DNA of 64,000 nt from Bromus sterilis (taxonomy: Eukaryota; Streptophyta; Magnoliopsida; Poales; Poaceae): NCBI GenBank assembly GCA_950022295.1, contig OX465598.1, positions 67,378,001 through 67,442,000 on the forward strand, read 5' to 3'. Below are positions 1 to 10,066 of the stretch, one piece after another. Every line of letters starts with the position of its first letter. Within the stretch, counting starts at the first letter, position 1. The notes under the pieces were generated by a model that was not told the origin of the DNA, ran no database searches, and was given only the letters and a program-made list of their open reading frames with translations. Made by a program: the position numbers and the translations under genes.

Positions 1-690
1 AGGTTCGAGGGGCTTCACGAGTGAGCGGAGCAGTGGCCATGGGAGCAGCTAGGGCCAGGGCTCCAAGCGGTTATGGGGACGTGACTGCGCTCACTGTGGC
101 CGTCGGGTTCCTAATGGCAGCGAGCGGTAGGCAAGATTCCGGCGAGGAGAAGGCGGGGAGAGGAACGCGTGTGCTCGGGAAAGCCTTGCGACGCGGGTTG
201 ACAAGGAGAAGGCAACACGGGCGAGCTCCAGGCGTGTCCATTGGCTCGGGTCACGCGCAGAGCGCGCCCTTTGCATGCCATGGGCGTGCCCACCACATGC
301 ACCAGTGCACCGGCTAGGAAATCTCGTGGCCAACCATGTCTGGTGTGTTGTCCCTTCAACAATGATCACACTAGTGCCATTGACCGGTCAAGGGAGCAAT
401 GAGGTGAGCTTGGCCTCTCTGACAAGTTTGATACAACAAACTTGGGGGAGAAGTTGTGCTCAAATGATGAAGAGGGGGCAGGGGCCATGTTGTCACGTGT
501 GTTTAGGGTTGGAAGGACTACTATGCTGTGAAGTTGCGGATCAATTGGCCAAAGGATTAATGAACTTCCTTTGTACATACCTATTTGGTCCAGAAATGCA
601 TTGTTGAAACTGGCATCACCTTGGCTTGATGGATTGGGCTCAAATTTTGTCGAGAGGGGTTATTTGGATGTGTGCACAAGTGTGCAAAAT
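1..690. other. Unclassified flank, no gene seen
   Basis: The first 310 bases are GC-rich, the rest is mixed. Short open frames exist on both strands but none shows a recognisable domain, and the overlapping frames are what GC-rich DNA gives by chance. No terminal repeat or target duplication is visible. It may be part of the same repeat that continues at 691. Confidence 0.4.
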
Positions 691-1670
691 TTCAGAGCCA
701 TTGGATGTACCTAGCTAGAACTTGCTTCATAAGGTACCCTGTTGGCCAGAAACTTTATCTTGAGGTGCCCTCACATGGCTGGTTGGATTTTGCTAAAACT
801 TGGTTTAGGGGAATCATTAGGGTGTGGCCACATGTGCAAAAAGTTTTAGAGCAAATGGGTGCTCCAATCTTGCACTTTCTTCACAATGACGCCTTGCTGC
901 ATACAAACTTTGGGACTTTAATGAGGGAGATTGGCTAGTCCCTTAGAGCTGAAATTTGGCATAGGCTGATGATATGATCATGAGAGCTTGCACAAAAAGT
1001 TTCAGAGGAAGGGGAGAAGGATAAATAACACTTCCTTCACAAAGTGCTATTCTGCCCCAACAGACAAATGAATTTATCTGGAGGAAAAATCCACTTGGGC
1101 CATGCAATGTTTTTGGATCTTTTGGCAAGATATGATATCAAGGACATGTGGGGATTATTTGGGGATTTATGGAGCAATATAAATAGGGGTTGCTTCACAA
1201 TCCTTAAATAAAGTGAATATTCCTTCTAATGGAAAAAGGAATATGTGGCATGAATAAAAAAGGTGGCTTGGATGGGATGGATCAAGGGAAATAATTGGAA
1301 AGGTTTAGAGAATCATGGGTTACTTGAGCAAGGAAAGAAAATATGCTCAAGTTCCAAGTCCAAAGAGTTGCTCAAAATCAAACCAACTGGCAAATCTGGA
1401 AATAAATCAAATAGTTTTTGAAAATAAAAAGTTGCAAAATCCAGGGTGTCACTGGAACATTGTAGGCTATAACTTTGAATGGATTTGGAAATCCAAAATT
1501 TCCTTGAAGATCAAATTTTTATGGCAGTTGTTTCAGGATACGGTGCTTACTACGGACATTATGTGTAAGAGGCGATGGCCTGGTAATCCTAGGTGCTCGT
1601 TTTGTGCTCTACGAGAGACCTCTGAGCATATATTTTTTACTTGCTCCGTGGCTCAGGTTGTGTGGCGTAC
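691..1670 (+). repeat. LINE-derived flank, copy 1 of a ~980-bp direct repeat
   Basis: This segment matches 19931-20907 with about a dozen scattered differences by eye, roughly 99% identity. Its last 200 bases encode a zf-RVT-like segment typical of the C-terminus of plant LINE ORF2 (WKSKI..LKIKFLWQLFQD, then cysteines in RCSFC and FFTCS). The frame is cut at 1670 by the copia 5' LTR; copy 2 continues uninterrupted through the same point. The upstream part (691-1310) holds a short open frame of about 77 codons from the Met at 706, also present in copy 2, that I do not recognise. It is a retroelement remnant, not a host gene. Confidence 0.7.
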
Positions 1671-1877
1671 TGTTGTGATTATATTAATTACATAAATTAG
1701 GGAAATCTCCACTTAGTTAACCGCATAGCGGTTGCATGCCAAGCAACCGACGCGCCATCTCCTCCAAAGGACGCGCCCATGTTTCGCTATCCAAACCGAC
1801 ATCAATCCCGTCGGTTCCATTGTATATATTGTACAAATTTCACCCGATCAATGCAAGTGATTTCATTTCAATCAAAT
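1671..1877 (+). repeat. copia 5' LTR (207 bp)
   Basis: It starts TGTTGTGATTATATTAATT and ends ..TTTCAATCAAAT, the same length as the 3' LTR at 19233-19439. The 3' limit is set by where the two copies stop matching, so it is accurate to a few bases. It is unusually short for a Triticeae copia LTR, and the end is not the canonical CA. Confidence 0.85.
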
Positions 1878-1890
1878 ACGTTATCAGCAC
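1878..1890 (+). promoter_or_regulatory. Probable primer binding region
   Basis: ACGTTATCAGCAC lies directly after the 5' LTR. The TATCAG core resembles the initiator-Met tRNA-derived primer sites of plant copia elements (consensus TGGTATCAGAGC). The match is partial, so the exact primer is uncertain. Confidence 0.5.
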
Positions 1891-1950
1891 TTAGATTCTA
1901 CCGACAAGAGAACTAGTGGGAGAAGGTAGGTAGAACTCGCCGCCGGTGAG

Positions 1951-2523
1951 ATGTCGTCCTTGACCTCCTTCTTCTTCCGCCAGATCCACGAGGACGGCCG
2001 CCGGTGCCGCCTTGCTGCCCGTCGCCGTCACCGTGCTGCCGCCGGTGCCTCCGGAACGCATGCTCCCGTCAACCTTGGTGCCGCCGCGGCGCATGCCCCC
2101 GTTGACTCGGACGCCATGGACGCGCCTGCCGGCCTCGACCCGTGGCTTCTTTCCGGCCTGGCGGCGCCGATGTTGCACGCGTCTGCAACCGGAGCCCCGC
2201 CTCCGCCGCCTCCTCCACCGGCGCACTGGATGCCGCCGCGCACGCCGACTCCTGCGGCAGAGGAGGCAGGGACGAGCCGCTTCCCTCCCGGCTTCGAGCC
2301 CGTGGAAGGTTCCGCCGCCAACGTCGAGAGGCGTTTCGGCCGCCTCTTCGGCCGCGTCGTGGCCGCCATCGACAACCGGCCGAGCCGCCGCATCGGGACT
2401 TGGGGTCCGGCGAGCCTCGGCCTCTCCGACGGCGTGGGAGACCTCCACCACCCGGTGTCCGTGGCCTCCTCCACCTCCTCCTCCGAGGAGGGCTCCCCCG
2501 CGCCGCTCCATGGCCGCCGGTGA
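1951..2523 (+). CDS. GC-rich proline/alanine/arginine-rich ORF in copia leader (190 aa)
   Basis: The ATG at 1951 lies about 75 bases after the LTR end, so it would be the first ORF on the element's RNA. The product begins MSSLTSFFF and has an Ala/Arg-rich stretch, a run of eight prolines near residue 88, a FPPGFEP motif near residue 109, and a Ser-rich tail ending at HGRR. I recognise no domain. The region (about 1895-2750) is strongly GC-rich while the DNA on both sides is AT-rich, and long frames overlap on both strands, so coding status is unproven. It could be a captured host exon, an element-specific leader ORF, or non-coding. The true gag lies 4.7 kb downstream, after the CACTA insertion. 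Confidence 0.35.
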   Translation: MSSLTSFFFRQIHEDGRRCRLAARRRHRAAAGASGTHAPVNLGAAAAHAPVDSDAMDAPAGLDPWLLSGLAAPMLHASATGAPPPPPPPPAHWMPPRTPTPAAEEAGTSRFPPGFEPVEGSAANVERRFGRLFGRVVAAIDNRPSRRIGTWGPASLGLSDGVGDLHHPVSVASSTSSSEEGSPAPLHGRR

Positions 2524-3043
2524 GCGCCGGCGTCGAGGGGAGGCCGCCGAGCCGCGGTGCCGGCGCCGCACGGGAGGGACTGGGTGGTCGGGGCGGTTTG
2601 CCTTATCCGTAACCGCCCCACCTCCTACTCTTATGCGGTGGCTTCGAGTGGGCCGGCCAAAGGCCGCAGTGGCCAAGGCCCACAGCGCCAGGAGCGCCAG
2701 GCTGCCCCCTCCGCCGGCCAGTGGGCCGAAAGGCCGTCCGGGCCAAAATCTATTTTTTTTCTTTCTCTCTCTGTTTATTTCTAGTCTAACCTAGTAATAG
2801 TTATTGTATTAATTCAGTAATTTATTTCTGTTTTAGTACATTATGTACTTTATATTATGTACTTTGTAATATAAATAAATTACCAGTTTTACACCAGAGA
2901 TGATATGTTATATGTGTTTACCACATTGTGAATTTTTTTCATAAACATGTCATCACGATCGAGATTAATTTCTCTCGCACAACAAACTTGATAAAATTTT
3001 GACAATTACATTTTCCCTCACTATATTAGGAAACACTAGATAA
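2524..3043 (+). other. copia leader, non-coding
   Basis: The end of the GC-rich block (to about 2750) is followed by AT-rich DNA with no ORF. The CACTA target triplet TAA is at 3041-3043. The leader resumes at 6842. Confidence 0.6.
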
Positions 3044-6000
3044 CACTAGTAGAAAAAGGCCCATTTGTCCCGGTTTTAAAGGCTCATTTGTCCCGGTTTT
3101 GGAACCGGGACTAAAGGGTCGTTACTAATGCCCAAAACCTTTAGTCCCGGTTTGCCCATGAACCGGTACTAAAGGTCCTCCACGTGGGCTGTTGTGGTGC
3201 ACTGGGGCGGAGAACCTTTAGTCCCGGTTGGTAACACGAACCGGTACAAAAGGCCTCCACGGGAAAAAATAATTCAAATATGTTCCTCTTTCTTTTTTCT
3301 ATTTTTTCAAAAATTATATTATTTCCATTATTCGACCAGTTTTTTTCACTCCCTTTTTTATATATTTTCACAATTTCTATTATTTGAGTTATTTAACTAG
3401 TTTAGTCTCTAACTACCCTGAATGTCTAGTCAAATTACTTAGTCGTAGTCAAACTTCCCGATCGGTCACCCATCCTTACACTACTCCAGCAATAGCACGC
3501 TTAACTTCTAAGTTCCTTCAGTATTCACTTCCAACTACACCTCGCACATGTTGTTGCTATTACTATCATATCAATCTTGTTAACCTCTTGCTTACAATGT
3601 CACACTTCTATATTGTTTTAATTCCAAATAATTATTTTAATAAACAAAAGTAATGAAATAATAATAATCTTCAATAAAAATAAAAAATATATTTTTTTTT
3701 GCAAAACCTAAAATTTGAAAATTTTCATATTTCCCTCAATAGTAGTCAAAAAACCCTTATTTCATATTTCCCAATTTTAAATTTCTATCCCAACTTTTGT
3801 TGAATTATTTTATTGAGGAGAATAATGAATGGGTAAGTGGATGGGTGCCCTTTTAAATTTCTATGCCAACTTTTTCTGAATTGTTTTTCCTCCAAATCTT
3901 AAAAGCATCATAATTTTTTTCTGTTTCATACAAAAAACCTTTTTCATCGGCGGTCGTATGCAAAATTTATGACCATTTTATAAATTCTAGATATATTTTG
4001 TAAAAAATGTCAAAATACATGCTTGTTAATTTTGCAAAAAAAATCATTAAATGCATGAAAAATTAACAAATGAAGTTAGAAAGGATTGAAATTTGAGGAT
4101 GTGGCTTTGAATGGTGCATATTGAATGCACAAAAAGTGTGGAGTTGAAATAAGTTAAAAAAATAAATGACTTTATAACAAATGAATTTCTTCCAAAATCC
4201 TCATACTTCGAAGGAGATGGTCCAGTTTGTACAGGAAGTGCATCCATTTTTGTCGTAATCCTCTCAAATTTTTAGCACATGCTATGTGGGTGAAATGATG
4301 ACACAATGCCAATTTTCAACCTTTTCAGAGTTTATTTGTACTACTTTTTAAATTCATGGTCATTTAGCACAAAAATTCACTAAATGCATGAAAATAGCAA
4401 ATAAAGTTAGAAAGGGTTGAAATTTGAGGATGTGGCTTTGAATGGTGCAGTTTGAATGCACAAAAATTCTGAGTTGAATAAGTTAAAAAATAAATGCCTT
4501 TGTAACAGATGAGTTTTCGTTCGAAACCCTCACACTTCGAAGGAGATGGTCCAATTTTTACACGAAGTGCATCCAGTTTTTGTCGTAACCCTTTCAACTT
4601 TTTAGCACATGCTATGTGGGTGAAATGATGATACCATGCCAAGTTTCAACCTTTTTAGAGTTCATTTGTACTGACTTTTCAATTTTAGGGTCATTTAGCG
4701 CAAAAACAATCATTAAATGCATGAAAAATAACAAATGAAGTTAGAATGTGTTGAAATTTGAGGATGTGGCTTTGAATGGTGCATATTAAATGCACAAAAA
4801 GTTTGGAGATGAAATAAGTTAAAAAAAGAAATTTCTTTTTAACATATGAGTTTTCTTCCAAAACCCTCATACTTCGAAGGAGATGGTCCAGTTTGTACAC
4901 GAAGTGCATCCTGTTTTTGCCGTAATCCTTTCAACTTTTTAGCGTGTTCTATGTGAGTGAAATGATGATACCATGCCAAGTTTCAACATTTTTAGAGTTC
5001 ATTTGTACTGGCTTTTCAATTTTAGGGTCATTTAGCGCAAAGAAATCATTAAATGCATGAAAATAACAAATGAAGTTAGAAAGGGTTGAAATTTGAGGAT
5101 GTGGCTTTGAATTGTGCATATTGAATACACAAAAATTCTGAAGTTGAAATAAGTTAAAAAAATGCCTTTGTAACAGATGAGTTTTCTTCCAAAACTCTCA
5201 TACTTCGAAGGAGATGGTCCAGTTTGTACACGAAGTACATCTAGTTTTTGCCGTAATCCTCTCAACTTTTTAGCACATTCTACGTGGGTGAAATGATGAC
5301 ACAATGCCAAGTTTCAACCTTTTCAGGGTTCATTTGTACTGCTTTTCAATTTCATGGTCATTTAGCGCAAAAAAATCATAAAATGCATGAAAAATAGCAA
5401 ATGAAGTTAGAAAGGGTTGAAAGTTGAGGATGTGGCTTTGAATGATGCATATTGAATGCACAAAAAGTATGGAGTTGAATAAGTTAAAAAAAGAAATGCC
5501 TTTGTAACAAATGGGTTTTCGTCCGAAAGCCTCATACCTCGAAAGAGACGGTCCAATTTGTACACGAAGTGCATCCAGTTTTTGTCGTAACACTCTCAAA
5601 TTTTTAGCACATACTATGTGGGTGAAATGATGATACCATGCCAAGTTTCAACCTTTTTAGAGTTCATTTGTACTGCCTTTTCAATTTTAGGGTCATTTAG
5701 CGCAAAAAAATTCATTAAATGCATGAAAAATAACAAATGAAGTTAGAATGTGTTGAAATTTGAGGATATGGCTTTTAATGGTTCATATTAAATGCACAAA
5801 AAAGTTTGGAGATGAAATAAGTTAAAAAAAGAAATTTCTTTTTAACTTATGAGTTTTCTTCCAAAACCCTCATACTTCGAAGGAGATGGTCCAATTTGTA
5901 CACGAAGTGCATCCAGTTTTTGCCGTAATCCTTTCAACTTTTTAGCATGTGCTATGTGGGTGAAATAATGATAACATGCGAAGTTTCAACATTTTTAGAG

Positions 6001-6841
6001 TTCATTTGTACTGGCCTTTCGATTTTAGGGCATTTAGCGCAAAGAAATCATTAAATGCATGAAAATAACAAATGAAGTTAGAAAGGGTTGAAATTTGAGG
6101 ATGTGGCTTTGAATGGTGTATAGTTAATGCACAAAAAGTCTGGAGTTGAAATAAGTTAAAAAAAAGAAATGGCTTGTAACATATGAGTTTTCGTTCGAAA
6201 CCCTCATAAAGAGTTAAACAGAGTCTGGTTTTGATTAAAACACCTATTTAATATATCCTAAAAATTCCCATATTGAACATACTGATAAAATATACTAATA
6301 TTAAACAACAGGAAAAATAATCACTCAAAAATCTATTTTTAAACTAAAGTTATTCACAAACTAGTGATTGACACAAATTTCAAAATAATTCAAGTTTAAA
6401 CTATTTAAGTTTGAAAACTACTGGCACTAACAGAAAGTTTATAATTTTTTTGACCTAAACAAAAAAAATCATTCAAAAACTCTAAATATTCTAACAGTTA
6501 TTCAAAATCTAAAAACAGAAACTCTTCTGTTTAGAAAAATAAAAAAGAAAAAAATAGACCTTTAGTACCGGTTGGTGTCTCCAACCGGGACTAACGGTCC
6601 TACCTTTAGTACCGGTTCAAGACACCAACCGGGACTAAAGGTTGCGACACCCTTTAGTCCCGGTTCGTGTCTGGAACTGGGACAAAAGGGTCTAGACGAA
6701 CCGGAACCAATGCCCCACGAGGCTCGGTCGGCCCCCTGGGCGCACGAACCGGGACGTATGCCCCCATGGGTCCCGGTTCGTAACTGAACCGGGACTAATG
6801 GGCTAGCCAGGCCTGAACCAAAGCCCTGTTTTCTACTAGTG
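3044..6841. mobile_element. Non-autonomous CACTA DNA transposon
   Basis: The left end is CACTAGTAGAAAAAGGC and the right end is TTTTCTACTAGTG, which are inverted repeats. A 3-bp target duplication TAA (3041-3043, 6842-6844) is exact. Subterminal repeats of the type TTTAGTCCCGGTT or its complement occur at about 3065-3260 and 6560-6830, as usual for Triticeae CACTA elements. No transposase (TNPD or TNPA) domain is found, so it needs enzyme in trans. The interior is AT-rich and dominated by a ~334-bp tandem array. It lies in the leader of the copia element and is therefore the younger insertion. Confidence 0.92.
4040..6210. repeat. Tandem array of ~334-bp units, seven copies
   Basis: The anchor ATGCATG occurs at 4051, 4384, 4717, 5053, 5383, 5719 and 6055, giving spacings of 330-336 bp. 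The seventh unit is cut at about 6210. On the minus strand several units keep open frames of 66-104 codons with a shared core (HHFTH..CAKKL..LRQKLD.LRVQ.GPSPSKYE). Stops and small indels differ between units, so the frame is not continuous through the array. It fills the interior of the CACTA element. Confidence 0.9.
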
Positions 6842-6844
6842 TAA

Positions 6845-7184
6845 GGAGTTCGATCTACTGCCCATGTGCAGATTATCAACTCTTACGGAGAGACCTACGT
6901 TTTGTCAATCTCGAGAAAACGATTACCTCCTATGTGTTTCCTTACATTCAAATTGTGACATACAGAAGGTAATAGAACCATGCGCATCTACTGACATTGT
7001 CAGATTATGCAGCCTATTACTGAGAGATCTATACGATCTTCAATAGGCTATGTTCCCACAATTGAGGTCGAGCATTTTTCAATTTATACACTTGAGTCAA
7101 AATTTGCATTCTAATTACAAACCACGATGGGTTTTAATTTACTACTAGTAAAGTAATTATCGCTGGTTCTCCATGTAGGTCGAA
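6845..7184 (+). other. copia leader resumed, upstream of gag
   Basis: This is the continuation of the leader after the CACTA insertion. It runs to the gag ATG, preceded by CATGTAGGTCGAA. Nothing coding is seen. Confidence 0.6.
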
Positions 7185-8228
7185 ATGACTGCCAAAGAGT
7201 TTGAGGAGCTAGCCCTCAATGGCCATAATTACCCTACATGGGCCATGGACATCAAGATCAGTCTTGCATCTCGCGGGATAGCACGTGCAATCCAGGACCC
7301 GGAGACTCCTCTCCCGGAAGGAGCCGTGCCGCTGACAGAACAGCAAAACTATGCTGCCTTATTCATCATAAGGCACCATATTCATCCAGATCTCAAGTCT
7401 GAGTATTTACAGGAGGAATCTCCTAGTACTCTGTTTCTGTCCCTCAAAACGAGGTATGAACAGCAGAAGGCAGTAGTCCTGCCCGAAGCACTCCATGATT
7501 GGACTCACCTACGCCTTCAAGATTTCAAATCTATTGGTGAATACAATCACGAGGTTCATAAGATATGTTCCAAACTGCGTTTTTGTGAGAAGGAACCTAG
7601 TGAAGCGAAGAAGATAGAAAAGACTTTGTCTACTATGCTCCCTTCCGATCGGATCCTTCAACAGCAATACCGTGCTCGCAACTATGATGTTTATTCCGAT
7701 CTTATTCACATGTTACTTCAGGATGAAAAACATGATGAGCTACTCGCTAAGAATGGCTCTCAGTGCCCAGTTGGGGCACAACCCTTACCTGAAGTTCATT
7801 TGAATGTCGCGAATAGGCAGAAGTTTAATGATACCCCTAGGGGAAATCAACCAAACTTCCAACATAGGCGAAAGGGCAATAGGAACAAAAAGTTCAGAAA
7901 CCCAGGCAAGGGAAAAGGCACTGCAAAGCACAAGTTTGATAAAACTAAGCTTTGCCACAAGTGTGGATGCTACTCGCCCCCTACTGAAAAGTGCACCATG
8001 CCTAAGCATCTGGTTATGCTGTACCAGCAGTCCCAGGGACGCAAAGCACCTCAGAAGAAAAGGTTTGAAGCCAACTTCAACCTTCATCCATGTAGCGATG
8101 ATGGAGCTGGTTCTTCGCATGATGTTCCTCCTAGAGTCATGATTCCATACCCTTTTCAGGATCCTGCTGAAACGGAGGACATGTTAATTGAGTATACCTC
8201 AAAGGACACATTTGGCGACTTCGACTAG
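7185..8228 (+). CDS. gag: copia Gag polyprotein (347 aa)
   Basis: The intact ORF runs from ATG 7185 (context GAAATGA) to TAG 8228. Gag would form the virus-like particle and package the element's RNA in the cytoplasm. The N-terminal part begins MTAKEFEELALNGHNYPTW, a typical copia gag start, followed by a helical UBN2-like region (about residues 30-190), a basic linker rich in R, K, N and G (about 215-255), then one zinc knuckle at residues 257-270, CHKCGCYSPPTEKC. The usual CX2CX4HX4C pattern has His at the ninth position; here it is Pro, so metal binding is probably impaired. The rest of the frame is undamaged. Pol follows in a different frame after a 161-bp AT-rich spacer. Confidence 0.88.
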   Translation: MTAKEFEELALNGHNYPTWAMDIKISLASRGIARAIQDPETPLPEGAVPLTEQQNYAALFIIRHHIHPDLKSEYLQEESPSTLFLSLKTRYEQQKAVVLPEALHDWTHLRLQDFKSIGEYNHEVHKICSKLRFCEKEPSEAKKIEKTLSTMLPSDRILQQQYRARNYDVYSDLIHMLLQDEKHDELLAKNGSQCPVGAQPLPEVHLNVANRQKFNDTPRGNQPNFQHRRKGNRNKKFRNPGKGKGTAKHKFDKTKLCHKCGCYSPPTEKCTMPKHLVMLYQQSQGRKAPQKKRFEANFNLHPCSDDGAGSSHDVPPRVMIPYPFQDPAETEDMLIEYTSKDTFGDFD

Positions 8229-8389
8229 TCCCACGTTCTCCATAGTGATCTACCTATTAATGTCCATTTGTAATGATTGTAATAAGAACATAAGTGTGTT
8301 GTTGTTGTCTTTATATTGTATCAAACATATTTGATATAAATAAGATTGTATTCTATATATTAACATGAGTTTTTCTTATTGAAAATTCT
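8229..8389 (+). other. AT-rich spacer between copia gag and pol; possible intron end
   Basis: There is no ORF. The downstream pol frame is not in phase with gag and opens with TTG, not ATG. Its beginning is preceded by a U-rich stretch ending TTTTATATAG at 8400, which resembles a plant splice acceptor. AATAAG and AAATAAG near 8280 and 8340 could act as weak poly(A) signals for a gag-only RNA. No donor that restores the frame was identified with confidence. Confidence 0.4.
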
Positions 8390-10066
8390 TTGTTTTATAT
8401 AGTTCTCTACGGGAACAATCCGACGGAAGAGGAATTATGCCTTGTGGACAGTGGCACCATGAACTCAATACTGAGGGAGATAAAATATTTCCAAACTCTG
8501 AAAAAGACAAATGGAGATATCTTAACTATCGCTGGACGCGATACGGTGATTGTTGGCACAGGACGTGCCATATTTACCCTCCCAAGCGGTACACAAGTGA
8601 CAATTGAGGATGCTTTATTGTATCCCGATTCGTCCCGTACCCTAATCAGTTACCGAGATATCCGTAAAAATGGTTTTCACATTGAAACCCATGAATACAA
8701 CAAAGAGGAGTATCTACTCTTCACCAAAAATCACGGATATGGCAAAGAGGTAGATGAGAAAATTCCCTCTCTATCGTCTGGTTTGTACTTACGTACATCA
8801 AACCCGTAGAACATGTTGAATACAAAGTAATTTTTCAGAATGTTAACGCATTCCAAACATGGCATGATCGCCTTGGCCATCCTGGTATCGGGATGATGAG
8901 AAAAATTACTAGCAATTCCATTGGTCACAATTTGCTTGAGTCAAAATTTCCTCGATCTTCTGATTTTGTGTGCACATCTTGTGCCACGGGAAAGCTAATT
9001 TTGAGGCCTTCGCACCTCAAAATACAAGCTGAACCACTTCAGCTCCTTGAACGAATTCAAGGAGACATCTATGGTCCCATTCAACCATTAACTGGACCTT
9101 TCAGGTATTTCATGGTTCTCATTGACGCATCTACACGATGGTCACATGTGTGTCTTCTATCCACACGAAACCATGCATTTGCCAAGATAATGAGGCAAGT
9201 CATTAATTTGCAAGCCCATTATCCTGAAAGTCGAATTAAATCAATTCGAATGGACAATGCTGAAGAATTCTCCTCACGAGCTTTCAATGATTATTGCATG
9301 GCTTTGGGGATTGATGTTCAGCACTCTGTTCCATATGTCCATACACAAAATGGTTTGGCTGAATCACTGATTAAGAGGATCAAACTCATTGCAAGACCTT
9401 TGTTAATGAATTGCAACTTGCCAACCTCATGTTGGGGTCACGCCGTTTTACACGCTGCTGACTTGATACAACTGAGGCCAACTGCATATCACAGTACTTC
9501 CCCTCTGCAAATGGTACGTGGAAATCCTCCAAGCATTTCCCATCTGCGCAAGTTCGGATGTGCTACATACATCCTGATCTCACCACCACAGCGGACATCT
9601 ATGAGCCCACACAGGAAACTTGGGATCTATGTGGGGTACAAATCGCCGTCGATTATCAAGTACCTGGAACCCCTTACTGGGGATCTATTCACAGCCTGTC
9701 ACGCTGATTGCATATTTAATGAGGAACATTTTCCGGCATTAGGGGGAGATTTCAAGTACCATAAAGAATGCCTGGAAATTGATTGGAATGCTCAAGCCAT
9801 TTCACACTCTGATCCACGTACTCATGAGACCGAACTCCAAATTCGGAAATTCATAAATTTGCAACATCTTGCAAATAATCTGCCAGATTCATTTACTGAT
9901 CTAAAAGGTGTTACAAAATCCTTGAATCCGGCCAGAAATGCGCCCGAAAGAGTGGAGGTACCAATAAAAACCACTCAACTCCCTGTTCCTAAAAAGAGGG
10001 GGAGTAGTACGGCCTCTAATTTGGATCCTGCTTCTAGCAAGCAGCACAGGAAATCGAGGAGAAAAA
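8390..10066 (+). pseudogene. pol: copia Pol N-terminal part: protease and integrase, frameshifted and truncated
   Basis: The segment 8390-8809 carries a retropepsin-type motif, LVDSGT, near residue 19. At about 8805 a one-base frameshift moves the protein into the next frame. The missing stretch there contains the pre-integrase motif WHDRLGHPG and continues in the frame 8893-10066. The integrase zinc site ends with CTSCATGK. The core follows, with the first Asp in QGDIYGP, the second in RMDNAEEF, and Glu in NGLAES, which forms the DDE triad. The element's own sequence ends at 10066 in a basic linker (KHRKSRRK), where gypsy B is inserted; the reading continues at 17157. The frameshift makes the copy inactive even without the insertion. 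Confidence 0.85.

Noticed and set aside
2012..2794. A 260-codon + frame and 261/197-codon minus frames overlapping the copia leader
   Set aside because: They overlap each other and the 1951 ORF in a very GC-rich block with no domains; at most one can be coding.
4051..6055. All spacings of the ATGCATG anchor in the CACTA array are multiples of three (333, 333, 336, 330, 336, 336)
   Set aside because: A second anchor in the same units gives spacings such as 329, 337 and 331, so the frame is not preserved.
7509..7709. Minus-strand frames inside copia gag and pol
   Set aside because: Antisense shadows of the retroelement ORFs.
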